Positions 53,424-63,282 of a stretch of 63,318 nt of DNA are shown here, piece after piece (the stretch's first letter is position 1; each line of letters begins with the position of its first letter). The position numbers and the translations under genes were made by a program. The stretch lies in NCBI GenBank assembly GCA_937892155.1, contig CALAUG010000015.1, forward strand, positions 1 through 63,318, given 5' to 3'. Below the pieces are notes generated by a model. That model was not told where the DNA came from. It made no database searches and saw only the letters and a list, made by a program, of their open reading frames with translations. The stretch comes from an uncultured Bacteroidales bacterium. Its GTDB lineage: Bacteria; Bacteroidota; Bacteroidia; Bacteroidales; UBA1715.

Positions 53424-55802
53424 CTATTCAATTTGTAAATCTTCCAGTTCTATATCTTCTTCTTCGTTGTATATATCCAACAAAGGTTCCTGGAAGTGTT
53501 TAGTAGTAATTTTCTTATCTAACGTCAACAATAAACTTGGCAACAGTAAATTGTTGAACAACATTGCGAATAATAATGTAAGCGAAACCAAAATTCCCAT
53601 TGCCTGAGTTCCACCAAATTCGGAGAATGAGAACACCATAAATCCAAAGAACAGGATAATAGAGGTAGAAATCATACTAGGCGATGTCTCCCGTACTGCA
53701 GCAAGCACAGACTCACGGATGGCACCATTTGACGATTTTAATTCTTGACGATAACGTGACAGCAGATGAATTGTATCATCCACAGAAATACCAAATGCCA
53801 CACTAAAGACAAATATTGTCGTCATTTTTATCGGTATACCAATGAATCCCATCAATGCACCTGTAAAAAATAATGGCAGTAGATTGGGTATGAGCGACAC
53901 GAGAACCATTCGTTTAGAACGGAACAACAAAGCCATAAAGAACGCAATTATGATAATTGCCAATATTAAACTTACACCCAAATTCTTCAGCAAATACTGT
54001 GTTCCTTTAAAATAAATTGAACTAGTACCTGTTATCAATGTTTTGTAACGATCTGTCGGGAATATTGAATCCAAATCTACACGCAAATCCTTTTCCAATT
54101 GATCCATACGATTGGTGCCAATATCTTGTGCACTGCAACGAACACGAACCTTGGTACCAGTAGAGTCAACCATAGAATACTGCAGAGAACCAAGTCCTTC
54201 ACTTGAACCTTTCACCAACTTTTTCATTTTGTTCTTGAAGAACATATCTGTTGAATTTGGCAACGTGTAGTATTTAGGATCATTGCCATTATGCGACTGC
54301 CAGGCAAATTTTATAAAATCGATAATAGACAAAGGTTTTGCTATTTCCGAATAGGTATCCAAACTATCATCCAGACGCTGCATTTTTTTCAAAAACGCCT
54401 TATCCGTCATCAAATTTATTTTTGCTGTATCCTCAATCTGGATTTCCAACGGAAGAACGCCTTTAAATTTTTCTTCGGCATAACGCAAATCCTGCATTAT
54501 CGCATCATCCTGAGGTAAATCATCAACCACATAACCTGTAGACTTTATTTTCGTCATTCCAAAAACGGCAACACCAAGCAAAACTATTGTTGATATGTAA
54601 ATTACCGTGCGACGATTTTCTGTCCATTTCAGAATAAAATCAACAACATTCGTAAACATCTTGCTTTCAAGATGTTTCAAATCTTTTTCCTGAGGAGCAC
54701 CAAGGAAACTATAAATTGTCGAAAGAATTAACATTGAGAATACGAACACGCCCATAATGCCGAGAGTTGCCACAATTCCGAACTCTTTCAGCATTGGACT
54801 GTTCGTAAATATGAACGTAAAGAATCCGATAGCCGTCGTCAAATTAGACAAGAACACGGCATTTCCGACCCTATATATTGTTCTTTGCAAAGCTTTTATT
54901 TTATTGCCATGAGACAAAAATTCCTGATGATATTTATTCAGGAAGAAGACACAGTTCGGAACACTGATGACAATGATAAGTGGCGGCAACATAGAACTCA
55001 TTGCCGATATTTCGTAATGGAACAGTCCCATCCATCCAAGTACCCAGACAACAGAAACTGCAACGACAAGCATTGAGAAAAGCACATTTTTCAAACACTT
55101 GAAGACGAAAAACAAAATAATTGCGCAGACAAGTACAGCAAGAACGATGAACATCACCAATTCGTTCTGCAATTTCAAGGACGTCTGCGTACGAATGTAC
55201 GGCATTCCAGTAAAGAACGTATCAACAGACTTATTTGTAGAAAATTCATTTACCAATCCTTCTATATGTGCAATCAAGTCTTCTCTGGCTGGGCTGTCAA
55301 GAATTTTCTGACGCATAGTCAGCAACATCACAAACGTTGATTCGTCATCACTCCACAACATACCCTTATACAAAGGCTGATTCATCACCAATTGCGAAAC
55401 AGAATCAAGTTCTTCCTGAGTTTGAGGTTTTTCCTTAAAGAACCTCGTCACTTTGCTTCCTTCAATCTGCATAGAATGAGCTACGGACATTATATTATCC
55501 ACACCTTCAAGCGAATGAATGGTATCACACATATCCCAAAATGCATTGAACGTTGAAAGTTCAAACATTTTCTCTGGTAGCAATTTCAACCCGATAATCA
55601 GTCCATTGGCATCGGAACCAAAATCCTTCTTAAATTGTTTAAATTTAACAAACGAACTGTCTGTTTGAGGCAACATAGAGACATATTCGTACGACAACTT
55701 CACCTGAGTAGCTTCATACCCCATACCCAACGTCAACACCGACAAGACTATTAAGATGGCTACCCTGTTTTTTAATATGAAACGAGCTAACTTAACCCAC
55801 AT
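53424..55802 (-). CDS. RND-superfamily (MMPL-type) transporter
   Basis: A 792-residue protein with two repeats, each of one helix, a large periplasmic domain and five further helices (12 helices in all). It resembles the MMPL/HpnN-like branch that moves lipids rather than drug-efflux AcrB, being shorter and single-gene. GISVDDTIHLLSRY late in the second half is typical. It opens a run with the epimerase, polyprenyl synthase and repeat protein genes. Lipid or lipid-linked cargo is inference from the branch and context. Confidence 0.85.
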   Translation of the reverse strand: MWVKLARFILKNRVAILIVLSVLTLGMGYEATQVKLSYEYVSMLPQTDSSFVKFKQFKKDFGSDANGLIIGLKLLPEKMFELSTFNAFWDMCDTIHSLEGVDNIMSVAHSMQIEGSKVTRFFKEKPQTQEELDSVSQLVMNQPLYKGMLWSDDESTFVMLLTMRQKILDSPAREDLIAHIEGLVNEFSTNKSVDTFFTGMPYIRTQTSLKLQNELVMFIVLAVLVCAIILFFVFKCLKNVLFSMLVVAVSVVWVLGWMGLFHYEISAMSSMLPPLIIVISVPNCVFFLNKYHQEFLSHGNKIKALQRTIYRVGNAVFLSNLTTAIGFFTFIFTNSPMLKEFGIVATLGIMGVFVFSMLILSTIYSFLGAPQEKDLKHLESKMFTNVVDFILKWTENRRTVIYISTIVLLGVAVFGMTKIKSTGYVVDDLPQDDAIMQDLRYAEEKFKGVLPLEIQIEDTAKINLMTDKAFLKKMQRLDDSLDTYSEIAKPLSIIDFIKFAWQSHNGNDPKYYTLPNSTDMFFKNKMKKLVKGSSEGLGSLQYSMVDSTGTKVRVRCSAQDIGTNRMDQLEKDLRVDLDSIFPTDRYKTLITGTSSIYFKGTQYLLKNLGVSLILAIIIIAFFMALLFRSKRMVLVSLIPNLLPLFFTGALMGFIGIPIKMTTIFVFSVAFGISVDDTIHLLSRYRQELKSSNGAIRESVLAAVRETSPSMISTSIILFFGFMVFSFSEFGGTQAMGILVSLTLLFAMLFNNLLLPSLLLTLDKKITTKHFQEPLLDIYNEEEDIELEDLQIE

Positions 55803-56083
55803 TGATCCTTCAAAATTTTGGTAAAGATAGTCATTTTTAACGATTTGACTTGCAGTTCGGTGGAATATACGACAGAAAAAGTTTCAACTTTCAATGAACA
55901 ACCATCCAATACGTATATTACACACCACCACAAGGTTATGACTAAAGCGAAGACAAACAAATTAAAAGACAATCAAGCAGAAAAAATAGACATTTCAGAA
56001 GAAACAAATCAACCAAACGCACCATTTTCTTAAAAAAAATTACGAACTTTGGTATCGCTTTTTTGAATATAAAACACATCATT
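55803..56083. promoter_or_regulatory. Divergent intergenic region between RND transporter and ligase cassette
   Basis: 281 bp that must hold the promoters for both directions. A minus-strand TATCTTTA (55822-55829) and a plus-strand GAACTTTG (about 56045-56052) each miss the -7 consensus by one or two positions. Small frames here have no support as genes. Confidence 0.35.
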
Positions 56084-57574
56084 ATGAATAACTATTTTTA
56101 TGACATGATTCCGGCAGAAGAGTTGGCTCAACTCAAATACATTCCAACAGTACCGGAATTTGTAACTTGGATTACAGAAAAATGGGCAGATCGTCCAGCA
56201 GTATCGGACCAAAACAATTCGTACACTTATGCGGAAATGAGCAAACGCATTGCTCGTCGCCGTGCATATTTAAACAAACTTGGTTTGCAAAAAGGCGACA
56301 AAGTTGCTATTTTGGAACTGACATCTATCAACGCGATTGAAATGTTCCTTGCCGCAATTTCAGCCGGTTACGTTGCTATCAATCTTCCAGCACAACTACC
56401 AGCACAAGCTGTCGTAGGTTGCTGCATGCGTTTCGGCGTTAAAGTTTTGGCTGTTCGCGACGAATTCAAAGACAGAGCCAACGGAGTTCCTTGTCAAGTA
56501 ATTTCGTCGGCTTCGATGGCTGATGAAGAAGCTCCTGTTGCTTCGGTTGACAAAGAAGATCCTGCTGCTATATTCTTCACTGGTGGTACAACAGGTGCGC
56601 CAAAAGGTGCCGTTCTTCCTCACAGAGCTTTGATGAGAGGTTCTTTCAATGGATGCTTCGCTCCTGGAAGCCAATTAGATCATAAAAAATACATTTGCTT
56701 CCTGCCACTTAGCCACGTGTTTGGATTGGTAAAAAGCACGATGTCGGTATTTTATACTGGAGCTGAATGGTACGCAGCAGAAGACATTAAAGCAACTATT
56801 GGAAAAATTCCTATGATTCAACCAACAACACTTGTTTTGGTTCCTGGTTTGTGCGACGTGCTTATGGGTCTTGTAAATATGTACGGGCCACAATTCTTGG
56901 GCGGTAAATTAAAACAAATTGTTGCAGGTGCTGCAAACGTTCCACCAAGACTTATAACTGCATTCGAAAACGTAGGTGTTAGTTTCGTATTTGGCTACGG
57001 AATGACGGAAGGTGCAAACCTTACTACAGGTAATGCAGATGTCGACACCCACCCTACTTCTGTTGGCAAAGTTTACGACCAACAAGAAATAAAAATTGTT
57101 GATGGTGAAATTTGGATTCACGGCGACAACGTGTTCCAAGGCTACTACGGTGATCCAGAAAACACAAAAGCAACGTTGACTGACGACGGTTGGATTAAGA
57201 CTGGCGACCTTGGCTATGTTGATGAAGACGGATTCGTATATATTACTGGAAGAATCAAGAACTTGATTATTCTTGCCAATGGCGAAAACGTTTCACCAGA
57301 AAGTGTTGAGGAACCATTCTATAAATGCGACGCATTGAAAGACTGTTTGGCAAAAGAAGAAGAAATCAACGGAGTTCCTGCCATTTCACTTGAAATCTTG
57401 CCTCGTGTTGAAGCATTCAAAGACAAGAGCGACGAAGACATTTATGCATTCTTCAAAAAAGTTGTCGAAGATGTTAATGCACAACAACCAACAACACACC
57501 GAGTTGCAAAATTCACAATTAGAAAAGAAGATTTTAAACGTACAGGTTCTTTAAAAATCGCACGTAATCAATAA
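56084..57574 (+). CDS. Acyl-AMP ligase/acyl-CoA synthetase family protein
   Basis: An adenylate-forming enzyme. The P-loop is FTGGTTGAPKG (165-175), and YGMTEGANLTTG and the hinge region DGWIKTGDLGYVDEDG followed by GRIKNLI are intact. A C-terminal catalytic Lys is present in the KRTGSLKI region. The ACP gene starts 4 bp after its stop, which suggests that it loads the acyl chain onto that carrier instead of CoA; that is inference. The ATG at 56084 is preferred to the in-frame TTG at 56063. Chain specificity is unknown. Confidence 0.88.
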   Translation: MNNYFYDMIPAEELAQLKYIPTVPEFVTWITEKWADRPAVSDQNNSYTYAEMSKRIARRRAYLNKLGLQKGDKVAILELTSINAIEMFLAAISAGYVAINLPAQLPAQAVVGCCMRFGVKVLAVRDEFKDRANGVPCQVISSASMADEEAPVASVDKEDPAAIFFTGGTTGAPKGAVLPHRALMRGSFNGCFAPGSQLDHKKYICFLPLSHVFGLVKSTMSVFYTGAEWYAAEDIKATIGKIPMIQPTTLVLVPGLCDVLMGLVNMYGPQFLGGKLKQIVAGAANVPPRLITAFENVGVSFVFGYGMTEGANLTTGNADVDTHPTSVGKVYDQQEIKIVDGEIWIHGDNVFQGYYGDPENTKATLTDDGWIKTGDLGYVDEDGFVYITGRIKNLIILANGENVSPESVEEPFYKCDALKDCLAKEEEINGVPAISLEILPRVEAFKDKSDEDIYAFFKKVVEDVNAQQPTTHRVAKFTIRKEDFKRTGSLKIARNQ

Positions 57575-57578
57575 TACT

Positions 57579-57818
57579 ATGACACAAGACGAAATATTAG
57601 CAGGTTTGAAAGATGTGTTAGGTAAAATCAAACCGAATATGGATACGACAAACGTAAATGCTGACACACGATTAATGGAAGATTTAGGAATCGACTCATT
57701 ATCAATGATTTTGATGTCGATTTCTATAGAACAAAAATTTGGATTCCAATTTTCAACCCAATCACCATTCAAGACTGTTGGCGAAGTTGTTGAATACATT
57801 GAAAAATCTACAAAATAG
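57579..57818 (+). CDS. Dedicated acyl carrier protein
   Basis: A 79-residue ACP. The phosphopantetheine attachment serine is Ser40 in GIDSLSM, within LMEDLGIDSLS. The sequence is helical and acidic as expected. It is unlike a housekeeping AcpP context (no fabF/fabD nearby) and lies between an acyl-AMP ligase and an acyltransferase gene, so it is probably specific to this cassette. Confidence 0.92.
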   Translation: MTQDEILAGLKDVLGKIKPNMDTTNVNADTRLMEDLGIDSLSMILMSISIEQKFGFQFSTQSPFKTVGEVVEYIEKSTK

Positions 57819-57831
57819 AGTTGTCAAGTAA

Positions 57832-58467
57832 ATGTCTAAGCCATCTGTAACATACAAAATCCTTGAGGGGATAGTGTATCCGTTAGCACGGATTTTATAC
57901 AATCCGAAAATTTATTTTGAAGATGATTACACAACAAAGGCATGTTTTGCAGAACCAAGCATTTTGGTCTGCAATCACATTGCCCACGTTGACGGAACGG
58001 TTATCAGTTACGTTTTTCATCCGCAACCTTTACATCATCTTGCAGCCAAAGACCGCTTTGAGCAAAACAAGTTTATGCATTGGTATTTGAGTAATTCCGG
58101 CTGTATTCCAATTGACAGAAAAACCATTTCTACCGACTGGATTCACAACTCAATTAAGACTTTGAAAGTTGACAAAGAAAGCGTAGCAATTTATCCAGAA
58201 GGACGGCACGGACAAAACCACGAAATTCTGCCATTCCATTCGGGAGTGACGATGATTGCGGCAATGGCACAAGTACCGATTGTATTGCTTTACAACAATG
58301 GCCCTTACAAATTGACGAAACGGTGCGAAATGATGATTTCAAAACCTTTCAGGTTGGAACCACCAACAGAAGGTCTGACCGCCGAATACGTTCAACAACA
58401 AACCGATTTGTTGCACGATAAAATGTTGAAGTTGCAAAAAAAGTTCAACAAAAAAAAGCACAGTTAA
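57832..58467 (+). CDS. Lysophospholipid-type (PlsC-like) acyltransferase
   Basis: It has the HX4D catalytic motif (His49, Asp54, in CNHIAHVDGT) and the YPEGRHG motif (121-127) that corresponds to the 'FPEGTRS' acceptor motif of PlsC enzymes. Length (211) fits. No signal peptide is seen; it is probably membrane-associated. It starts 13 bp after the ACP stop and likely transfers an acyl chain from that ACP to a glycerol- or sugar-linked acceptor. The acceptor is unknown. Confidence 0.85.
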   Translation: MSKPSVTYKILEGIVYPLARILYNPKIYFEDDYTTKACFAEPSILVCNHIAHVDGTVISYVFHPQPLHHLAAKDRFEQNKFMHWYLSNSGCIPIDRKTISTDWIHNSIKTLKVDKESVAIYPEGRHGQNHEILPFHSGVTMIAAMAQVPIVLLYNNGPYKLTKRCEMMISKPFRLEPPTEGLTAEYVQQQTDLLHDKMLKLQKKFNKKKHS

Positions 58468-58627
58468 AAACTCATTGAAGAATCAGTAAAGGAAAGTACG
58501 GACAAGATGGCGGGAAAGAGACGTTCTTTTAGACCGTGAATTTGCAACGTAGCAAGCCAAATTTTCCAAATCCTCAATTTGTATTGTAAGCACATTTTGT
58601 ATTATTTTCGCCACAAAATTATTTTTT

Positions 58628-59881
58628 ATGAACAACAAAATCATTTTAAAATCTGTAACTTTCAATGAAAGTCAGTGCGACATTGTTATTGACGGAAATA
58701 CATTCACCAAAATCGGCACAGCAACAGCCGAAGATTGCGACAATGCAGAAATAGTCAACTGTGAAAATTTCGCAATATTCCCAGCATTTTATAATGCACA
58801 CACCCATGCCGCAATGACATTGCTCCGTGGCTATGGCGACGACGCACCTCTTTTCGACTGGTTAAACAATTACGTATGGCCATTCGAAGCAAAAATAACT
58901 GCAGACGACATTGAAATTGGCAGCAGATTGGCTGTTTTGGAAATGATAAAAACAGGTACAGTATTTTTTGCTGATATGTACTGGAAACGAGAACGTACCA
59001 TAAAAGTTGTTAACGAAATGGGCATCCGCGCCGCTATCGGTACAACTATGGCGGAAAATCTCGTTACCCCGCAGGCTTTGGAAGATAATTTTAAATTCAT
59101 ACACGACAGAATTGGCGTCTCCGACAGAATTCAATTAGTAATGATGCCACATGCCATTTATACTGTTAGTGAAAAACTATTCAAACGCTGCGCACAATTC
59201 GCAAAAGATGAAGATATAAAACTTCACACGCACCTGTCCGAGACAGAAAATGAAGTTGAAGAATGCAAAAAGAATAACGGATGTACTCCTGTCGAACTAC
59301 TTGACAAATATGGCGCACTGAACGAACGATTAATCGCAGCACATTGCGTACATTTCACAGAACACGACATGGAACTCTTTGCTGCTTCAAACGCAACAGC
59401 AGTTCTCAATCCTTGTTCAAATTTAAAACTGAGCAGCGGCATCACCAACATTCCTGCTATGCTCAACCACAACATAAAAATGGCGATTGGAACTGACGGA
59501 GCTTCATCAAACAACAACTTGGATATGCACGAAGACATGAAAATGGCTTCCCTTTTGGCAAAAGTCAAAGGTTCGGCAGAAACACTTCCTGCCAATCGGG
59601 TTTTGGAAATGGCAACATTCGGTGGTGCCCAAGCATACGGCATAAACGCTGGTAAAATTCAAGAAGGATTTCTTGCAGACGCTATTTTAGTAAACTTGAA
59701 TGACCCATTCATGAACCCACGTCACAATCTTGTCAGCAACTGGGTTTATTCCGCAAATTCATCGTCAATCGACTCAGTGCTTTGTAATGGTAAATTTGTC
59801 ATGCGCAATGGCCACGTTGACGGCGAAGAAGACATTATACGCGAAGCAAATGCCTGCGCCCTGCGCTTAGCAAGACAATAA
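58628..59881 (+). CDS. mtaD: MtaD-like amidohydrolase (5'-methylthioadenosine/S-adenosylhomocysteine deaminase type)
   Basis: A metal-dependent deaminase of the amidohydrolase superfamily. The metal site has NAHTH (His58, His60), a middle KLHTHLSETE and the late IGTDGASSNN (Asp). LRGYGDDAPLFDWL is typical of the MtaD/SsnA-like group. Length (417) is normal. Family members deaminate adenosine derivatives; guanine- or other-base specificity is possible. It follows the acyltransferase gene after 160 bp holding no recognised element. Confidence 0.88.
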   Translation: MNNKIILKSVTFNESQCDIVIDGNTFTKIGTATAEDCDNAEIVNCENFAIFPAFYNAHTHAAMTLLRGYGDDAPLFDWLNNYVWPFEAKITADDIEIGSRLAVLEMIKTGTVFFADMYWKRERTIKVVNEMGIRAAIGTTMAENLVTPQALEDNFKFIHDRIGVSDRIQLVMMPHAIYTVSEKLFKRCAQFAKDEDIKLHTHLSETENEVEECKKNNGCTPVELLDKYGALNERLIAAHCVHFTEHDMELFAASNATAVLNPCSNLKLSSGITNIPAMLNHNIKMAIGTDGASSNNNLDMHEDMKMASLLAKVKGSAETLPANRVLEMATFGGAQAYGINAGKIQEGFLADAILVNLNDPFMNPRHNLVSNWVYSANSSSIDSVLCNGKFVMRNGHVDGEEDIIREANACALRLARQ

Positions 59882-60005
59882 TTATTTAGAGATTAGGATT
59901 CACCAGACAACATTAATAGAAATTTACAATCAAATTGTATATTGTTTTTCTATATAATGTTTTGGACAAATCTTTTTTTCCTATCTTTACAACAAATAAA
60001 ATTTT

Positions 60006-61277
60006 ATGCACAAAATAGCATCATTAGTATTATCCCTTTTGTTTTTCGGTGTGAACATTATCGCATTCTCGCAAGAAAACACAACCGAAAAATGGGATAT
60101 GAAAAAATGTATCGAGACCGCTTTGGAGAAAAATATTTCCGTTTCGCAGTCACAATTGAAACAACGTACTTCCGAATTAAATTACAATCAGGCAAAAATG
60201 AACAGACTTCCGTCGTTGAACGGTTCTGCCTCTCAATCATTGCTTGAACCGACATCTTCGAGTGTTGGCCTGAGCGCAAGCGTGAATTTATTCAACGGTT
60301 TTAATACGGAATACAATATTAAACGTTCCAAACTGGAACTTGAAAAACAATCTTATATAACAGAACAAACAATCTACGATATTGAAATAGCCGTTGCCGA
60401 AGCTTATCTGCAAGTTTTGTGCTACAGCGAAAACATCAAAACGTCGGAAAGAACATTGGAATCAAGTGCGGAGCAACTCAAACTTGCCGAAGCGAAATAC
60501 AAAGTCGGTTCCATCGCAAAAAAGGATTTGACCGACATCCAAGCACAATATGCCAACAATCAATATTCGCTCATTCGAGCTCAAAATCAGTATGAGCAGC
60601 AAAAACTGACGTTAAAACAGTTGTTGGAATTATCGCCCGAAGAAAATTTTGATGTGGTTGAACCGGAACTTTCACCAAATTATGATATGGCAATTCCATC
60701 GCCAATGGAAGTTTTCAACGAAGCATGCAAGACATTGCCAGAAATTAAAAATGCCGAACAACAACTTGTAATTGACAGTTTGGCTATGAAAATGGCAAAA
60801 TCTGCATATTATCCTTCCCTATCGCTTTCGGCCGGTGTTGGCGCAAGCGGAAACTTTTTCGACAACGAATCGGAATGGTCTGGAAACAAATCTTTGAGAA
60901 TGTCGCTTTCGGTTCCAATTTTTAATAAATGGCAGACAAAAACAAATGTTGAAACCTCAAAAATCAATGCCGAATACAACGCATTGGCTGTAGAATCGAC
61001 TAAGAAAAGCCTCTACAAAGAAATTGAAGCTGCCTGTTTGAACGCTAAAGCCTACCAAAACGAATGGCAGGCGCTCCAAATGTCGGCACAAGCAGCACAA
61101 GAATCGTATGAATTGGCACAAAAACAATTCAAAGTCGGTTCCATCGACGCAACGTCTCTATTATTAGCAGAAACAAAAATGATTGATGCGAATTTGGCTC
61201 TCAACCAAGTTCATTTCATGACATTATTAAGTTACATTATCATAGATCACTATCAAGGAAAACCTATTTCATTATGA
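60006..61277 (+). CDS. TolC-family outer membrane efflux protein
   Basis: An outer-membrane channel for tripartite export systems. A signal peptide (about 1-23, FSQ) is followed by the two internal repeats of long helices and short strands typical of TolC: MKKCIETALEKNISV and, half-way along, a second set with EVFNEACKTLPEIKNAEQQL. KVGSIAKKDLTD and KVGSIDATSLLLAET are matching repeat segments. Length (423) is normal. An imperfect promoter (TATCTTTA, 59982-59989, with TTTG 17 nt upstream) precedes it. Its stop overlaps the next ATG (ATGA). Confidence 0.93.
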   Translation: MHKIASLVLSLLFFGVNIIAFSQENTTEKWDMKKCIETALEKNISVSQSQLKQRTSELNYNQAKMNRLPSLNGSASQSLLEPTSSSVGLSASVNLFNGFNTEYNIKRSKLELEKQSYITEQTIYDIEIAVAEAYLQVLCYSENIKTSERTLESSAEQLKLAEAKYKVGSIAKKDLTDIQAQYANNQYSLIRAQNQYEQQKLTLKQLLELSPEENFDVVEPELSPNYDMAIPSPMEVFNEACKTLPEIKNAEQQLVIDSLAMKMAKSAYYPSLSLSAGVGASGNFFDNESEWSGNKSLRMSLSVPIFNKWQTKTNVETSKINAEYNALAVESTKKSLYKEIEAACLNAKAYQNEWQALQMSAQAAQESYELAQKQFKVGSIDATSLLLAETKMIDANLALNQVHFMTLLSYIIIDHYQGKPISL

Positions 61278-62533
61278 AAAAAATACTAATCATTGGCATT
61301 ATAATTCTTGCCGGACTCGGCGCTGGTGCATATTTCATGTTTTTTGCAGGTGACAAAAACAACGTTGTGGTCGCTTCGTCACAACCAGCAACTATGGGAA
61401 ATATAGCGAATGTGGTTACCGCCACCGGTACCATCGAACCTATCCAACAAGTGGAAGTTGGTACGCAGGTTTCGGGCGAAGTAAAGAAAGTATATGTTGA
61501 CTATAACAGCGAAGTAAAAGCTGGACAATTAATTGCAGAACTCGACAAAACAAATTTAAAGGCTTCCGTGGAAGAATCTAAAACAAGCTATGAAAGAGCT
61601 CTCAACGAAGTAAATTATATTAAGAAAACATACGAACGCCAACAAGCTTTATATGCAGATCATTTGATAAGCGAAGCTGAATATGACGAAGTTGTGTACA
61701 AATACAATAATGCAAAGGCTTCATTAACTCAGGCTAAGGCGAGTTTGGATAAGGCAAAGACAAATTTGAGTTATGCCGATATCTATTCTCCTGTCGACGG
61801 TGTAGTCCTTTCCAAAAGCATTGAAGAAGGTCAAACTGTTGCTGCAAGTTTCAGTACACCAACATTATTCACTATTGCGCAAGATTTAACAAAAATGCAG
61901 GTTGAAGCTGACATTGACGAAGCCGACATCGGTCAAATCAAAGTTGGACAGCGAGTTTCCTTTACTGTTGACGCTTTCCAAAACGACATTTTTGAAGGAA
62001 AAGTAACACAAGTAAGATTGGATCCAACTGTAACTTCCAACGTTGTTACCTACACCGTAATTATTGAAGCCGACAACTCGGCATTGAAACTTATGCCAGG
62101 ATTAACTGCAACAGTTTCTATCTATACACTGGAAATCAACAATGTGCTGACAGTTCCCGAAAGTGCTGTTAATTACAGAATTTCGCCAGATTTGTTGAAA
62201 AAATATTACGCTCAAATCAACGAAAAAATTGACCCAAATGCTCACTTTGGAAATGGTGAAAAGCCTCAAATGCAGGAAGGTACAGCAAAGAAATCAATGA
62301 AATCGGGAAAAGGCGGTGATTATGTTTGGGTTCTTTCAAACAAAAAATTGGAACGCCGAGAAGTTACCGTCGGGCAAAGCGATGAAATCAACTTCCAAAT
62401 ACTTTCTGGACTTTCGGAAGGAGACTCGGTTGTAACTTCGTTGCGTTCGGTTTCCAAGAAAGAAATGACACAAGCAAAAAGTCCATTTATGCAAGGACGT
62501 CCAGGTGGAAAAAATGGCGGCGGAAAACGATAG
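61274..62533 (+). CDS. MacA-type periplasmic adaptor (membrane fusion protein)
   Basis: Links an inner-membrane ABC transporter to TolC. An N-terminal membrane anchor (about 3-22) is followed by a split lipoyl domain (VGTQVSGEVKKVYVDYNSEVKAG), a helical hairpin with coiled-coil character, and a beta-barrel domain. The insertion rich in Lys and Gly before the end (MKSGKGGDYVW) is typical of MacA-like adaptors. It overlaps tolC by 4 bp and precedes macB by 3 bp. Confidence 0.93.
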   Translation: MKKILIIGIIILAGLGAGAYFMFFAGDKNNVVVASSQPATMGNIANVVTATGTIEPIQQVEVGTQVSGEVKKVYVDYNSEVKAGQLIAELDKTNLKASVEESKTSYERALNEVNYIKKTYERQQALYADHLISEAEYDEVVYKYNNAKASLTQAKASLDKAKTNLSYADIYSPVDGVVLSKSIEEGQTVAASFSTPTLFTIAQDLTKMQVEADIDEADIGQIKVGQRVSFTVDAFQNDIFEGKVTQVRLDPTVTSNVVTYTVIIEADNSALKLMPGLTATVSIYTLEINNVLTVPESAVNYRISPDLLKKYYAQINEKIDPNAHFGNGEKPQMQEGTAKKSMKSGKGGDYVWVLSNKKLERREVTVGQSDEINFQILSGLSEGDSVVTSLRSVSKKEMTQAKSPFMQGRPGGKNGGGKR

Positions 62534-62536
62534 ACT

Positions 62537-63280
62537 ATGGAAAAGAAACCAATCATACATATTCATAACCTCAAAAAGGAATTTCTCGTTGGTGGCGAAA
62601 CCGTACGAGCTTTGAAAGGTGTGTCGTACGACATTTACGAAGGTGAATTTGTAACGATTATGGGAACCAGTGGTTCGGGAAAATCGACTATGCTAAACAT
62701 TCTTGGTTGTCTCGACAAGCCAACCGATGGACAATACGAATTGGACGGAATTCCAGTGGATTCATTGTCTGATGATGAATTGGCAATTATCCGCAATCAA
62801 AAAATTGGTTTCGTTTTTCAGGCCTACAACCTATTGCCACGAACCACGTGTATAGAAAACGCCGAACTGCCATTGTTCTACAACAATAACATTTCGGCAG
62901 AAGAACGATTGAACCGTTCCATAAACGCCCTTAACTTGGTAGGATTGCAACAACGTCTGCACCACACGCCGAACCAGCTTTCGGGTGGTCAGCAACAACG
63001 TGTGGCAATTGCCCGTGCATTGGTAAACGATCCTGTTGTGATTTTTGCCGACGAAGCAACCGGAAACCTTGACACCCGTATGTCGTACGAAATTATGGGG
63101 TTGTTTCAGGATTTGAACCGTCAAGGAAAAACAATAGTATTCGTAACCCACGAGCCAGATATTGCCCGAATGAGCAAACGAACAATTACGCTTCGCGACG
63201 GACTTGTGGTTGACGACATGGTGTATGAGCATCAAGTTGACGCGAAAGAAGAATTAGCAAAACTCCCCGTAACTGATTAA
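62537..63280 (+). CDS. MacB-type ABC transporter ATP-binding protein
   Basis: An ABC ATPase of the LolD/MacB branch. Walker A is GTSGSGKST (43-51), the signature LSGGQQQ is at 148-154, and Walker B (VVIFADEATGNLD) is at 167-179. Length (247) fits a stand-alone ATPase, with the permease as a separate gene. It powers export of a peptide, lipid or small molecule through the adaptor and TolC; the substrate cannot be read. Confidence 0.95.
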   Translation: MEKKPIIHIHNLKKEFLVGGETVRALKGVSYDIYEGEFVTIMGTSGSGKSTMLNILGCLDKPTDGQYELDGIPVDSLSDDELAIIRNQKIGFVFQAYNLLPRTTCIENAELPLFYNNNISAEERLNRSINALNLVGLQQRLHHTPNQLSGGQQQRVAIARALVNDPVVIFADEATGNLDTRMSYEIMGLFQDLNRQGKTIVFVTHEPDIARMSKRTITLRDGLVVDDMVYEHQVDAKEELAKLPVTD

Positions 63281-63282
63281 TT

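Noticed and set aside
55818..56033. 71-residue plus-strand frame between the RND gene and the ligase gene
   Set aside because: It needs a TTG start right after the RND gene start, has no recognisable domain or signal, and would occupy the region needed for two promoters.
56084..58467. Aryl polyene or flexirubin biosynthesis cluster
   Set aside because: Ligase, ACP and acyltransferase genes occur in such clusters, but no ketosynthase, ketoreductase, dehydratase or ammonia lyase gene is present in the window.
58483..58665. 60-residue minus-strand frame before the MtaD-like gene
   Set aside because: It overlaps the promoter region and the start of the MtaD-like gene, with no homology or signal; probably chance.
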